DNA of 64,000 nt from Spongilla lacustris (GCA_949361645.1 OX442415.1:7405573-7469572); one strand, 5' to 3'; positions 47,700 through 62,372 are shown, numbered from the stretch's first letter. The notes: generated by a model from the sequence alone, not told the origin. Numbers and translations are program-made.

Positions 47700-48290
47700 G
47701 TGTACATTGTAACTGTAAAGAATGTTGCTTCTAAATGTTGTTATTATTGATTTGGAACTGATTCGATCACACAAGTGCCGTACTAACGACCACATCACTT
47801 GAATTAATGTACATGTAGGTTATACATGTACCAGTGCGCGTTCAGATACAAGTTACCTTCGGGGGGCGGGGCATGTAAACATTAGAAATTTGTCTATTGG
47901 CCTCGTTGAGGCCGCGCGATTAAAGATTGTATTTGGGAATATATGATCTCCATCAGCTAATGTACATGTTTTGTGGGAGATTCATGCTAGCTTGCTGCCA
48001 GTGCGCCCATATGCATCCAGAGGCTTAGTACACGTAGCAACACAATATTACTGCATCATTGTACCCGGCTTTAATCGACAGTGAATAATTTTGTCACCCA
48101 GATTAGTTGCAAAGGCATGGTTGACGTGTGTGTATAATACATGTCTTGCGACATAGGGCTATTAATATAACAAACAAAGCTAGCTAGCTAGTATCGAAGC
48201 TAATTGCTTGCTATACATGTATATAGCTATATCCGTCAGTCAGTACGCAGAAAGCCGCGGCCGGTTAATAACTATGCATAGCATCTCTCA
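47700..48290. other. intergenic, nothing recognised
   Basis: Unique-looking DNA with a few TACATGTA motifs. No gene or repeat identified. Confidence 0.5.
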
Positions 48291-48299
48291 CCCACTGGA

Positions 48300-49240
48300 T
48301 CATATGTGATAGGTCTGACCCCAGCAGAAAGTCAGTGAGTAGCTATAGTTTTCTCCCCTTGTTTGTGCACCCTTATCACATGCTCTGGGCATTGGGAAAG
48401 GTTTGGTAGTCATGTTAACCTCAAAGTAAGGTTTTTGACTGGGGACTAGAACCATCTCTCTCCCACTTGCCAGGATAATATGAGATAGTCTTAACCCCAG
48501 CAGAAAGTCATGGAGTAGTGTTTTCCCCTTGTTTGTGCACCCTTATCACATGCTCTGGGCATTGCAAAAGGTTTGGTAGTGATATTAACCTCAAAGTAAG
48601 GTTTTTGGCTGGGGACTAGAACCATCTCTCTCCCACTTGCCAGGATAATATGAGATAGTCTTAACCCCAGCAGAAAGTCATGGAGTAGTGTTGTCCCCTT
48701 GTTTGTGCACCCTTATCACATGCTGTGGGCATTGCAAAAGGTTTGGTAGTGATGTTAACCTTAAAGTAAGGTTTTGGCTGGGGACTAGAACCATCTCTCT
48801 CCCACTTGCCAGGATAATATGAGATAGTCTTAACCCCAGCAGAAAGTCATGGAGTAGTGTTGTCCCCTTGTTTGTGCACCCTTATCACATGCTCTGGGCA
48901 TTGGGAAAGGTTTGGTAGTAATGTTAACCTCAAAGTAGGGTTTTTGGCTGGGGACTAGAATCATCTCTCTCCCACTTGCCAGGATAATATGAGATAGTCT
49001 TAACCCCAGCAGAAAGTCATGGAGTAGTGTTGTCCCCTTGTTTGTGCACCCTTATCACATGCTCTGGGCATTGGAAAGGTTTGGTAATCATGTTAACCTC
49101 AAAGTAAGGTTTTTGGCTGGGGACTAGAACCATCTCTCTCCCACTTGCCAGGGTAATATGAGATAGTCTTAATCCCAGCATAGTGTTGTCCCCTAGTTTG
49201 TGCGCCCTTACCACATGCTCTGATCATTGGGAAAGGTCTC
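48300..49240. repeat. 170-bp satellite, about 5.5 units
   Basis: The phrase CCACTTGCCAGGATAATATG recurs at 48463, 48633, 48802, 48972 and (variant) 49141, i.e. every 169-170 bases. Units are over 90% alike by eye; first and last are more diverged. Confidence 0.93.
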
Positions 49241-49729
49241 AGATTGCAAAAAGTTAAAATTATAAATATACTTTACCAATTCACGTGACCTATACATTTT
49301 TGGCGGTTATGTTTGGAAAAGGGGTGGATATTGGACTTGCACGAGTGCAGTGAAGCAACAAGGTTGGCGATGTGGTAGAGATTGCTTGATCTTTGTTCTA
49401 ATAGCATGTATGCGTTCATTTCATGTGCTGTAACGTTAACGTCACTTTGTTTTTAGTAAGGCTCCATTGTTCAGAACTTCTCGGTAAGGAGAAATGTATA
49501 CGTCCGATTTGGTTGGTAGTTGCTGCAACTCGGCGTACATATATAGAGTTTCTAAATCAACGTAAGATATAATTTGCAAAGGTATGTACTCTGGTGCCAC
49601 CTTGTAAGTTGGTGCGATTTATGTGTTCGGTTCAATTTCATAGCAACCATGTGATGCGTGTTCTGCGCCAATAAAGGTTGGTGAATGCTTCTAAACCACC
49701 TAGTTTTTTCGTACTCCCGGGTTAGAACA

Positions 49730-50004
49730 ATGGCAGTGTCGCGAGCGCGTATCAAGTTATCTGGTAAGTCATTTGTGTAGCCTAGCAGCTTACATGCTTT
49801 GTGTTTTGCAGGCCCGGCGACCGGCGTTCGAGCTTAGACATCATACGGAAATAAAAGGTTCGATTCGAGGAAATTCCGTTGACATTCTTATTGTGTCTTT
49901 TTGTTACAGGGAGTCAGGAAGAGCCAAAAGATAGTTCATACAAATGGTACGCCGTCATTGCTGGATGCCTGGTTATGTTCTTTATACTCTTATCCTTGTC
50001 CTAG
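49730..50004 (+). CDS. small single-pass membrane protein, 42 residues, two exons
   Basis: Exon 1 (49730-49763) MAVSRARIKLS, donor GTAAGT; exon 2 (49910-50004) after TTTGTTACAG, phase 1. The product ends in a hydrophobic segment WYAVIAGCLVMFFILLSLS right at the C-terminus, with a charged hydrophilic N-terminus, so it is likely tail-anchored or a small membrane-complex subunit. A polyadenylation signal AATAAA lies at about 50094. The upstream 300 bases lack repeats and may be the promoter. I cannot name the family. Confidence 0.6.
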
Positions 50005-50093
50005 GTCGTTTGCTTGAAGTTACGCAAGCTACAAAGGCTTACAGGGAGAGGCTTGGCTTTGTGTTTTATTAATGCTGTACAAATATAAAAATC

Positions 50094-50099
50094 AATAAA
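50094..50099 (+). terminator. polyadenylation signal AATAAA
   Basis: About 90 bases after the stop codon of the 42-residue protein gene. Confidence 0.55.
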
Positions 50100-50104
50100 C
50101 ATTT

Positions 50105-50940
50105 TGTTAACTAACATGAACACTGAAGTTAAGTTAAAGGGCTGGGCCATGTTTATTAATCTATATATGATTTACAATAGTAAATTAACGAACATTTGTA
50201 TATGTATGACGCGACAATAACAATGGGAACGAGAGAAATCACGATGAAATGACGTAAGCTCGCGGTATTGTTCACGTACTCGCGCGGATGAATGTCACGG
50301 CCCGCAATACTGTTCGTGAGTAATCGGTCCGAACGCGGGTAGGTGAGCCTGAATCCAACGTAGTCCGTCACGTCAGGGTTACAAATGAATCTACGTGACG
50401 TTACAGGCCCGCAGCAGGGCAGTCGAATTACTGTGAGCTGTACCACAATGGAGTGTACACCGTGCACATGAGGTCCTGGAACGCTATGCAACAGGGCCGA
50501 AGATAACTTTTATACTTTGGGGGGGCACAATAGGTTTGAATGTCATATAATATTGCGATCTAAATTCAGTCTAATTAATTCATATCTAATATTCGTCACT
50601 GTATAGGCATGCCCTGTATGTATAAGCCTACATGGAAGCACAATTCTGCACAACTTGATTTGAACTATGCATGCGCGCGTTATCATACACCGCTCATTAA
50701 GGAAAAATGCCGGCGACTGGAATTGCGATTTGCAGGCTCGCTACTAGCACTTGAGTGAAGTATTACATTACCCGAAGTTTGTAGGGATTTCGGAGTCCTC
50801 CTTTGAAGATATCAATATTGACATAGCGATTGTCACGCATGTGATTGCACTTTTAAAAAGTTACAGAAATTTTAGGGGGGCACGTGCTCCCCAAGCTCCC
50901 CCTTATCTACGGCCTTGTGCAATGACATAAGATGTACAAG
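50105..50940. other. intergenic, nothing recognised
   Basis: Contains a minus-strand frame of 111 codons without recognisable features and a G-run at 50520. No gene supported. Confidence 0.5.
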
Positions 50941-50947
50941 TAAGCAG

Positions 50948-53545
50948 CCTGGACCTGATGGAGAAGGAGCTTTCTGCAGCCTGCACCTGATGGAGAAGGA
51001 GTTCTCTGCAGCCTGGACCTGATGGAGAAGGAGTTCTCTGCAGCCTGGACCTGATGGAGAAGGAGTTCTCTGCAGCCTGGACCTGATGGAGAAGGAGTTC
51101 TCTGCAGCCTGGACCTGATGGAGAAGGAGTTCTCTGCAGCCTGGACCTGATGGAGAAAGAGTTCTCTACAGCCTGGACCTGATGGAGAAGGAGTTCTCTA
51201 CAGCCTGGACCTGATGGAGAAGGAGTTCTCTGCAGCCTGGACCTGATGGAGAAGGAGTTCTCTACAGCCTGGACCTGATGGAGAAGGAGTTCTCTACAGC
51301 CTGGACCTGATGGAGAAGGAGTTCTCTGCAGCCTGGACCTGACGGAGAAGGAGTTCTCTGCAGCCTGGACCTGATGGAGAAGGAGTTCTCTGTAGCCTGG
51401 ACCTGATGGAGAAGGAGTTCTCTGCAGCCTGGACCTGATGGAGAAGGAGTTCTCTGCAGCCTGGACCTGATGGAGAAGGAGTTCTCTGCAGCCTGGACCT
51501 GATGGAGAAGGAGTTCTCTACAGCCTGGACCTGATGGAGAAGGAGTTCTCTGCAGCCTGGTCCTGATGGAGAAGGAGTTCTCTGCAGCCTGGACCTGAGT
51601 TCTGTACAGCCTGGACCTGATGGAGAAGGAGTTCTCTGCAGCCTGGACCTGAGTTCTCTACAGCCTGGACCTGATAGAGAAGGAGTTCTCTACAGCCTGG
51701 ACCTGATGGAGAAGGAGTTCTCTGTAGCCTGGACCTGATGGAGGAGTTCTCTGCAGCCTGGACCTGATGGAGAAGGAGTTCTCTGCAGCCTGGACCTGAT
51801 GGAGAAGGAGTTCTCTACAGCCTGGACCTGATGGAGAAGGAGTTCTCTGCAGCCTGGACCTGATGGAGAAGGAGTTCTCTGCAGCCTGGACCTGATGGAG
51901 AAGGAGTTCTCTGCAGCCTGGACCTGATGGAGAAGGAGTTCTCTGCAGCCTGGACCTGATGGAGAAGGAGTTCTCTGCAGCCTGGACCTGATGGAGAAGG
52001 AGTTCTCTGCAGCCTGGACCTGATGGAGAAGGAGTTCTCTGCAGCCTGGACCTGATGGAGAAGGAGTTCTCTGCAGCCTGGACCTGATGGAGAAGGAGTT
52101 CTCTACAGCCTGGACCTGATGGAGAAGGAGTTCTCTGCAGCCTGGACCTGATGGAGAAGGAGTTCTCTGCAGCCTGGACCTGATGGAAAAGGAGTTCTCT
52201 GCAGCCTGGACCTGACGGAGAAGGAGTTCTCTGTAGCCTGGACCTGATGGAGAAGGAGTTCTCTACAGCCTGGACCTGATGGAGAAGGAGTTCTCTGCAG
52301 CCTGGACCTGATGGTAAAGGAGTTCTCTGTAGCCTGGACCTGATGGAGAAGGAGTTCTCTGCAGCCTGGACCTGATGAAGAAGGAGTTCTCTGCAGCCTG
52401 GACCTGACGGAGAAGGAGTTCTCTGCAGCCTGGACCTGATGGAGAAGGAGTTCTCTGCAGCCTGGACCTGATGGAGAAGGAGTTCTCTGCAGCCTGGACC
52501 TGATGGAGAAGGAGTTCTCTACAGCCTGGACCTGATGGAGAAGGAGTTCTCTGCAGCCTGGACCTGATGGAGAAGGAGTTCTCTGCAGCCTGGACCTGAT
52601 GGAAAAGGAGTTCTCTGCAGCCTGGACCTGACGGAGAAGGAGTTCTCTGTAGCCTGGACCTGATGGAGAAGGAGTTCTCTACAGCCTGGACCTGATGGAG
52701 AAGGAGTTCTCTGCAGCCTGGACCTGATGGTAAAGGAGTTCTCTGTAGCCTGGACCTGATGGAGAAGGAGTTCTCTGCAGCCTGGACCTGATGAAGAAGG
52801 AGTTCTCTGCAGCCTGGACCTGACGGAGAAGGAGTTCTCTGCAGCCTGGACCTGATGGAGAAGGAGTTCTCTGCAGCCTGGACCTGATGGAGAAGGAGTT
52901 CTCTGCAGCCTGGACCTGATGGAGAAGGAGTTCTCTGCAGCCTGGACCTGATGGAGAAGGAGTTCTCTGCAGCCTGGACCTGATGGAGAAGGAGTTCTCT
53001 GCAGCCTGGACCTGATGGAGAAGGAGTTCTCTGCAGCCTGGACCTGATGGAGAAGGAGTTCTCTGCAGCCTGGACCTGATGGAGGAGTTCTCTACAGCCT
53101 GGACCTGATGGAGAAGGAGTTCTCTACAGCCTGGACCTGATGGAGAAGGAGTTCTCTACAGCCTGGACCTGATGGAGGAGTTCTTTGCAGCCTGGACCTG
53201 ATGGAGAAGGAGTTCTCTGCAGCCTGGACCTGATGGAGAAGGAGTTCTCTGCAGCCTGGACCTGATGGAGAAGGAGTTCTCTACAGCCTGGACCTGATTA
53301 AGAAGGAGTTCTCTGCAGCCTGGACCTGATGGAGAAGGAGTTCTCTACAGCCTGGACCTGATGGAGAAGGAGTTCTCTGCAGCCTGGACCTGATGGAGAA
53401 GGAGTTCTCTGCAGCCTGGACCTGATGGAGAAGGAGTTCTCTGCAGCCTGGACCTGATGGAGAAGGAGTTCTCTACAGCCTGGACCTGATGGAGAAGGAG
53501 TTCTCTGCAGCCTGGACCTGATGAAGAAAGAGTTCTTTGCAGCGA
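50948..53545. repeat. 32-bp minisatellite, about 81 units, with higher-order duplication
   Basis: Unit CTGATGGAGAAGGAGTTCTC plus TGCAGCCTGGAC. Variants (TACAGCC, TGTAGCC, GACGGAG, ATGGTAAAGG, ATGAAGAAGG) mark the units. The same series of variants appears twice, offset by 416 bases (13 units): ATGGTAAAGG at 52311 and 52727, ATGAAGAAGG at 52375 and 52791. Because 32 is not a multiple of 3, any reading frame through it is accidental. Confidence 0.96.
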
Positions 53546-54105
53546 TGCCACCTCATCACAACCGCTGTATATATCATTGTGGAGCCAATATCGGTAAAGA
53601 TTCGCTGTGATAGTTATCACTATACAATACAAAATGTATGACGCAAACAACCAATATACAGGGGCGGCGGAACAGGTACATTGCGCCCTTAACATTGGTC
53701 CCGCGGGCGCAAAAATAATAATAAAAATAAAAATCCAGGCATCGTTTTCAATTTGTACCGCGTGACTGATCAGAATATCTCCGGCAGTGTGGTGTTGCGG
53801 CCGACCCCACTGATTGAATCGGCCGAAAGCGGACCCACTGACTGAATCGACGGAAAACGGACAGCAACCCCCCCCCCCCCCTCTATACCTAGCTGGTGGG
53901 ACCAATGCTAAATAGCTTCCGCCGCCCCTGATATATGACCGCACATACGCATAAATGTCACTTGCGGTTGAGATTATGGGAACCACAATACATTCCCCCC
54001 CTCGGATTGACATCATGCATGGGCGTTGTCCGGATACCACCCTCGGCGGCGGAGTGATATCATGGGCCCATGTCCGTGCACACAAATGTGAAAGTGCTCT
54101 CTGAT
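53546..54105. other. intergenic, C-run and low complexity
   Basis: C-run at 53867-53881 and the phrase GACTGAATCGACGG related to the repeat at 23.06 kb. No gene seen. Confidence 0.5.
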
Positions 54106-55200
54106 CATGATAGCTCCTTCAAGAGGCTGGCTGTGGCCCAGGCCCATAATGATGACCAATGCAAGCCACATTTATGCACAAGTCTACATATGTACACATG
54201 CATTGTTTACGTATGTATCATCCCAAAAGATACGCAAAGAAAACTAACACTAGACCCACATATATTTATAAGGGCATCAAACAAATCACACCTTACCAGA
54301 TGCTCCATTAGCAAGCTTCAGTATAGTCCAGCCATCTTGGATCAGCTGAAGTATGTTGCTTTACAGAGACACCACTAATCCCACAATGCCCCCTTGGTCA
54401 TATTGGGCCCATCAGTGCAGCACTGCACCTACATAGGCAGAGGTGAAGATTGTGTCTTAGGTTTTATCTCAGCCGGCCAATACCAGATAAAACCATAACT
54501 CCTATGTTAGTTCAGAGAACTACAGAATATGGTGGAAGTGTAGAAAACATTTAAAATTCCCTTTCTCCACACACAGTAATGGTTGAACTCAACAGCTGTT
54601 ATTGCTTCTGCCATTGTGTTACCACTACTTCCCTGTACTTAGCATGGCTTCCAAAATACATTACAGAAGAATGAACCCACAGAAGTGAGGTCATTTCTAT
54701 CAAGCAGCACACACACACACATACACACACATACACACACATACACACACATACACACACATACACACATACACACACATACACACACACGTGCACTCTG
54801 CACACACGTTTCACAAACAGCATACATGTGCTGTGTGATATTAATTCAGTGCAAATCACTCAACGTACGTACATGTACATGTATGCAGCCTAAGTTATAA
54901 GGTGAACTCACCAACTACTAACTTGGATTGATGGTTCCACACAAGGCTTCTGAGGTGATCGACATCACTTGCGTACACATCTAGAAGCCCCAGATGCGCT
55001 CTAAAAAAAATTCAAGTACATGTACCGTTATATTACATGCATACGAGCAGGCGGACCTAACCTTATATGCACCATACTGTACACCCATCCAATGCTCCCA
55101 TGTACACCAATCCACCGCACGTACGTTTCTCAGTTCTCCTTAATTTCAGACGATGCTTTTATTAGAAGTAATAATAGTAGTAATAACTTTTTCACTTACA
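54105..55200. repeat. dispersed block R2 with neighbour, copy 3
   Basis: Collinear with 43.26-43.95 kb, then with 38.04-38.6 kb. Includes a (CA/CATA)n microsatellite (54708-54790). Confidence 0.8.
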
Positions 55201-55229
55201 TGTATACATATAATTGATGTACAAATTAC

Positions 55230-55800
55230 GTTTCAAAATAACGCGCGTCGATTGTGGTGCCCAGACCATTGTGCGGGATATTGCACCCACACACACACGC
55301 ACGCACACACACGTGCACCCTGCACACATGTTTCACACACAGCATACATGTGCTGTGTGATATTAATTCAGTGCAAATATTGCAGCCTTTATCAGGTAGA
55401 TGTTTCACTCACCAACTACTAACTTGGATTGATGGTTTCACACAAGGCTTCTGGGGTGATCAACATCTGAATCTGATTCCTACGCTGCGTACTTGCCGTA
55501 TGTGTACATATCTAGAAGACCCAGATGCACTCTAAAATCAAGTACATGTACCGTTATTGCACGCATGCAAGCGGGCGGACCTAACCTTATATGCACCATA
55601 CTGTACACCCATCCAATGCTCCCATGTACACCAATCCACCGCACGTACCTTTCTCAGTTCTCCTTAATTTCAGAAAGACGATGCTATTTATTAGTACACG
55701 TAGAAGTAATGAGGTAATATGTTTTTCACTTGTGTACAATGTTTCAAAATAACGCGCGTCGATTGTGGTGCCCAGACCATTGTGCGGTATATTAACGTGA
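55230..55800. repeat. block R2, partial copy 4, between two GTCGATTGTGG repeats
   Basis: The phrase GCGCGTCGATTGTGGTGCCC occurs at 55243 and 55754 (also 801, and a variant at 38674) and encloses a shortened R2 copy, so this segment is a tandem duplicate. Confidence 0.75.
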
Positions 55801-56225
55801 AGGCGATATGGCTGTAGGCACGGCCACAAGCCTGGGGTTGAAGAGGTGAATTGGGAAGAGGAGACCCGCCATGACGTCATCATCATAGGTGTTTCATATA
55901 CGTGTGATGACTCCTCTTGCGGTGACGGTCCACCAGAAAGATGCTCACGTGCTCCACCACGTATACGGAGCAGGTATGAGGAGGGGGAGGTGTGGTAGGA
56001 AGATGATGAGGGAGGGGAAGATGACCTCTTTCCTTACCTCCCTCACACCTTCATTCTTGGCCAGGTATGCGTATATGCTTCCAGTCCTGCTTGTGGCAAG
56101 TCTGGGGAAGAGGCTGAAAGGCAGCGAGGGTCTGGGGAGGAGGCTGCCGCACATCCCCATTCAAACCCCACCATGGGAGGGTGAGGTAAGGGTGAGTGGT
56201 GAGACTAAAATTCTAAACCAGTATC
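55740..56225 (+). repeat. block X, copy 5
   Basis: Matches 790-1246 closely, including ATTGGGAAGAGGAGACCCGC and the RYAYMLPVLLVASLGKRL frame. The first and second parts are open here. Coding status unknown. Confidence 0.6.
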
Positions 56226-56439
56226 CACAAATGTACTCAACCAAACATCTCTCTCAAACAAAACATCAACATACTGCATACACCACAACCAATGCCAAAC
56301 TGAAAAGGCTGATGTTATGCTCAAATACCACTGTATTCTGAAGTCTGTGACTGCATTATATTATGAAAGTAAAATTGTCATGCAAATATTTGGGAGGAAT
56401 CAAATAGTATTTTTTGTACATGTACTGGTTGCCATCAGC

Positions 56440-56560
56440 ACACACCTGTGTGGATGTCCCTACCCCAGTGCCCAGACCTGTATGGATGTCCCTACCCCAG
56501 TCCCCAGACCTGTAGTCCCCAGACCTGTATGATGTCCCTACCCCAGTCCCCAGTCCCTTG
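56440..56560. repeat. short tandem repeat of CCCCAGACCTGT units
   Basis: Three to four degenerate units of about 35 bases (GGATGTCCCTACCCCAGTCC). A single unit is present at 10770 and 13850. Confidence 0.8.
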
Positions 56561-56668
56561 TGGGGACACTGCTACGTACAGTGTAGTATACATTTAATAG
56601 CTAAGGATGGTGGAGGGAGTCTACTTGTAGGAAGCAGGGCCTTGGCCACACACCCTCCTCCTCCCCAG

Positions 56669-57146
56669 GGAGTACGAGGTCTCAAGAAGCAGGTGGACAC
56701 ACTCAAGAGTACCATAGAGAAGGAGCAAGAGAAGGCCAGTGACCTGGAGATCAAATCAAAGTGACTGAACCTGCTAGCCATGGATGACCCAAACATACAC
56801 ACATACATGTACACACACCCACACACACATATGTCACAACCCTCGCACACTACATTCACTTTCAGGATGTTCTCCTATGGAGAGTACAAGGCAGAGGACC
56901 AGGAGGACATGTTGACTGCTTTGGATGCCAAGGTGGCTGAGGTGTACAGCAAGTCCATAGGCCCCAATGAGGCCAACCTCAAGTGAGCATAACCCCTCCC
57001 CCTCCATCCACCATGCCTCCTAACAACTGTGTGTGTGTGTGTGTGTGAGTTCTCTGTCCATGCTGACAGCCATTGAGAGCCAACTGGAGGAACTGTTTGA
57101 GACAATAGAGATCCTTCCTCCTGAAATGGTGGAGGCAGCAGAGAAG
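56669..57146 (+). CDS. CFAP100/CCDC37-like coiled-coil protein, three exons (partial)
   Basis: Exons 56669-56760 (GLKKQVDTLKSTIEKEQEKA), 56866-56982 (FSYGEYKAEDQEDMLTALDA ... YSKSIGPNEANLK) and 57050-57146 (LSMLTAIESQLEELFETIEI, LPPEMVEAAEK), joined in phase 2, 2, then 0, with GT-AG sites. The first is a coiled coil; the rest resembles the C-terminal half of the DUF4200 cilia proteins CFAP100/CCDC37 (my recollection of the pattern, not a search result). Such proteins belong to the axonemal dynein regulatory apparatus. No start and no further exons are visible; after the last donor the DNA becomes a C/T minisatellite. Confidence 0.5.
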
Positions 57147-57159
57147 GTACAGTGTGCCA

Positions 57160-57625
57160 CCACGCCCCCTACCTCTACCCTCCTCCCTCTCACCCCACCA
57201 TCTACCCTCCTCCCTCTAACCCCACCCCCTCCCCTCCCTCTCACTCCGCCCCTACCCTCCTTCCTCTAACCCCACCCCTCCCCTCCCTCTCACTCCGCAC
57301 CTACCCTCCTTCCTCTAACCCCACCCCCTCCCCTCCCTCTCACTCTGCCCCTACCCTCCTTCCTCTAACCCCACCCCCTCCCCTCCCTCTCACTCCGCAC
57401 CTACCCTCCTTTCTCTAACCCCACCCCCTCCCTTCCCCCTCACTCCGCACCTACCCTCCTTCCTCTAACCCCACCCTCTCCCCTCCCTCTCACTCCGCCC
57501 CTACCCCCTCTCTCTCACTCTGCCCCTACCTGACCTTCCTCTAACCCCACCCCCTCCCCTCCCTCTCACTCCCCCTACCCTCCTTCCTTTAAACCCACCC
57601 CCTCCCCTCCTCCCTTCATTAGCAG
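57160..57625. repeat. about 60-bp C/T-rich minisatellite
   Basis: About eight units of CTAACCCCACCCCCTCCCCT plus CCCTCTCACTCCGC and CCTACCCTCCTTC. Lies directly after the last coiled-coil exon. Confidence 0.93.
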
Positions 57626-58015
57626 TATATGTAACGTGCTCCCATCACACCTTGCTCATAGCTAGTGTGTTCATGTTTGAAAACATCATGGCCTGCACAT
57701 GGATATATTTATTCTATGTGCATTTAAAACTCACACAATTTATTCCCATGGATCTATTGCTAGTGAACAATGAGTTACATGCAAGCCTTACACCAGGCAG
57801 CCTAACATCAGATAACTGTACATGTGTATCCTGCTAGCTAACCACATTGTAAGGTGGAAGGGTCCACTACTAAACATTTGGCAGCAGTATGGGTAGTTTT
57901 ATGGAGAAATCATTTATTATATTAGGGGGAAATAATCTTAGCTTTATGGTTTCCATGGAGATCATGCTGGTGAGGGGGCGGGGTTGTCATATTGTACTGC
58001 CATTGTCATCCACAG

Positions 58016-58168
58016 ATGTACAAGGTACCTCCATCTTAGTGCACCTCCTGAAAGCAAGGAAGCCGGTAGTGGTACACAATGGACTGATGTTCTTGTACTG
58101 CAGCTTCTGTGGAGACCTCCCCAAGAAGATGGGCGTGTTCATCGATGACCATGACACCAAGTGCATAT
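58016..58168 (+). pseudogene. CAF1-family deadenylase exon fragment (PARN/TOE1-like)
   Basis: After CATCCACAG one frame reads VQGTSILVHLLKARKPVVVH, then NGLMFLYCSFCGDLPKKMGV and FIDDHDTKCI before GTGAGT. In PARN and TOE1 nucleases the segment P-L/V-V-x-HN-x-L-x-D ... LP ... F ... DTK holds the catalytic Asp after HN; here that Asp and a few residues after HNGL are absent and the segment before DTK is shortened. No neighbouring exons found. Probably a decayed fragment. Confidence 0.5.
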
Positions 58169-58242
58169 GTGAGTTTGTGACACATGACAATGCTTCATAC
58201 CATCCCCCCCCCCCTCACATATGTTGCTATGCCCTGCAGGGT

Positions 58243-58360
58243 ATGTCTCTTAACCCAATGCAAAGCCCTTTCTGAACGGCCTAACTGGCAAGCCAGTGGT
58301 GGTAAAACTGAAGTGGGGGATGGAGTACAAGTGTTTCCTCGTATCAAGCGACAACTTACA
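58243..58360 (+). pseudogene. SNRPF: SmF (snRNP core protein) fragment with frameshift
   Basis: The frame reads [20 protein letters not shown] and then [11 protein letters not shown], the highly conserved start of the Sm fold of SmF. A start MSLNP lies just upstream but in another frame: one base is extra or missing between NP and KPF, giving an early TGA at 58273. After SSDN the similarity stops. SmF is a core component of spliceosomal snRNPs; this copy cannot make it. Confidence 0.7.
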
Positions 58361-58404
58361 TGAACGTTTTTCACCTGCATACAATCCCTTTCGCTGCTAG
58401 TGCC

Positions 58405-58435
58405 GTGGGCCCCCCCCCCCCCCCCCCCCCCTCGT
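58405..58435. repeat. poly-C run
   Basis: About 25 C residues, preceded by a shorter run at 58205. Possible assembly weak point. Confidence 0.9.
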
Positions 58436-58494
58436 ATATGTTGCTGTGCCCTTCTTTCTCGTGCAGCTACACTGTAAGAGAGCTCATTGAGGTG

Positions 58495-58940
58495 ACCTGT
58501 ACTGTGTGGCCACAAGCCTGGGGGTGAAGAGGTGAATTGGGAAGAGGAGACCCGCCATGACGTCATCATCATAGGTGTTTCATATACGTGTGATGACTCC
58601 TCTTGCGATGATGGTCCACCATAAAGATGCTCACGTGCTCCACCACGTATACGGAGCAGGTATGAGGAGGGGGAGGTGTGGTAGGAAGATGATGAGGGAG
58701 GGGAAGATGACCTCTTTCCTTACCTCCCTCACACCTTCATTCTTGGCCAGGTATGTGTACATGCTTCCAGTGCTGCTTGTGGCAAGTCTGGGGAAGAGGC
58801 TGAAGAACGGCAGCATGGGTCTGGGGAAGAGGCTGAAGAACGGCAGCATGGGTCTGGAGAGGAGGCTGTCACACATTCCCATTCAAACCCCACCATGGGA
58901 GGGTGAGGTAAGGGTGATTGGTGAGACTTAAATTCTAAAC
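58495..58940 (+). repeat. block X, copy 6
   Basis: Matches copies 1 and 5. The middle exon frame has TAA at CCACCATAAAG (about 58618), and the last part has the 33-base internal duplication seen in copy 2. Start of the second PI3K array. Confidence 0.6.
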
Positions 58941-59313
58941 CAGTATCCACAAATGTACTCAACCAAACATGTACATCAACCTGCACCACATGCACTGCAT
59001 CTAACACACAACTAATGCCAAACATTGAAGTGCAGCGTGCTAGTTCCCACTGAAAACAATAGTGTTAAACAACCATTACTCTCAATGCCTACAAGCTTAA
59101 TGTGTTTTTTTTTTTTTAAATCGTATTACACATTATTATAGTACGCTTCTTAAATTACACAATTGAGTGTACATGTAGGTGTGTGTCCAAATGTGTGTGG
59201 GCTTCTTCCATTGATATGTGGACTGTATGGGAACAGGTAGTGTGGGTGTGGCCTTACATTATGCCTGTTTTTAAAAACAATGATGATCCTTATTTCCCAC
59301 TCCATTTAAAGAG

Positions 59314-60874
<1,561 letters not shown>

Positions 60875-60949
60875 GTAAGTCAGCCATCTTGTGGCCTCCT
60901 CCCCATTCCTATGTCTCCAACATGCAGCTAAAGTAGTACATAGACAATA

Positions 60950-61480
60950 TGGCAGTTATACTTTTTAAAGATTTTTGTAATGGCATGTATATTTTACCTC
61001 CTACATGTATCTCAGAAACCCGCCAAATCCCCAACCTGAAACTTGCTGGTTCTGGTAGCTAGCAGTTAGAGCATTATGCTGGTATAGATTTTTTGGCAGG
61101 ACCTTATATAGCTTTTTGCCAGGGTCAAATAGAAGTTCCACACGTTATAAACTACCCCACGGGCACAAAGTACCAAATAGACACTACATGTACATGTACA
61201 TGTATCTGTAACCAAAACGCCTCCCTGTTTACAACATGTACATGTACAAGTATCTGTAACCAAAACACCTCCCTGTTTACATAAGCATTGCTAAACTTGG
61301 TAATAATTAAATCCCTTAGTTTATCAGTGGTTAAAAACAGAACCTCAAAACATATATATGTACATGAAAATATGATATCATCAATGTGGTAAGTGGTAAA
61401 CATCATTGGACAATGTCTTGGAAAACGTTGATCCGTTTGACATGAATTTGCCTAGGTCTGTGTGTTTGTATATACATATG
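60950..61480 (-). repeat. interspersed repeat R1 between PI3K modules
   Basis: As 7675-8215, with the TACATGTACATGTACATGTA run near 61186. Confidence 0.8.
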
Positions 61481-61522
61481 CACTGCACAAGGATGAACGA
61501 ATGGACACACATCTCATCCTAG

Positions 61523-62372
<850 letters not shown>

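Noticed and set aside
53345..54085. 246-codon minus-strand frame
   Set aside because: Its C-terminal half is the 32-bp minisatellite and the remainder is low-complexity spacer; no homology seen.
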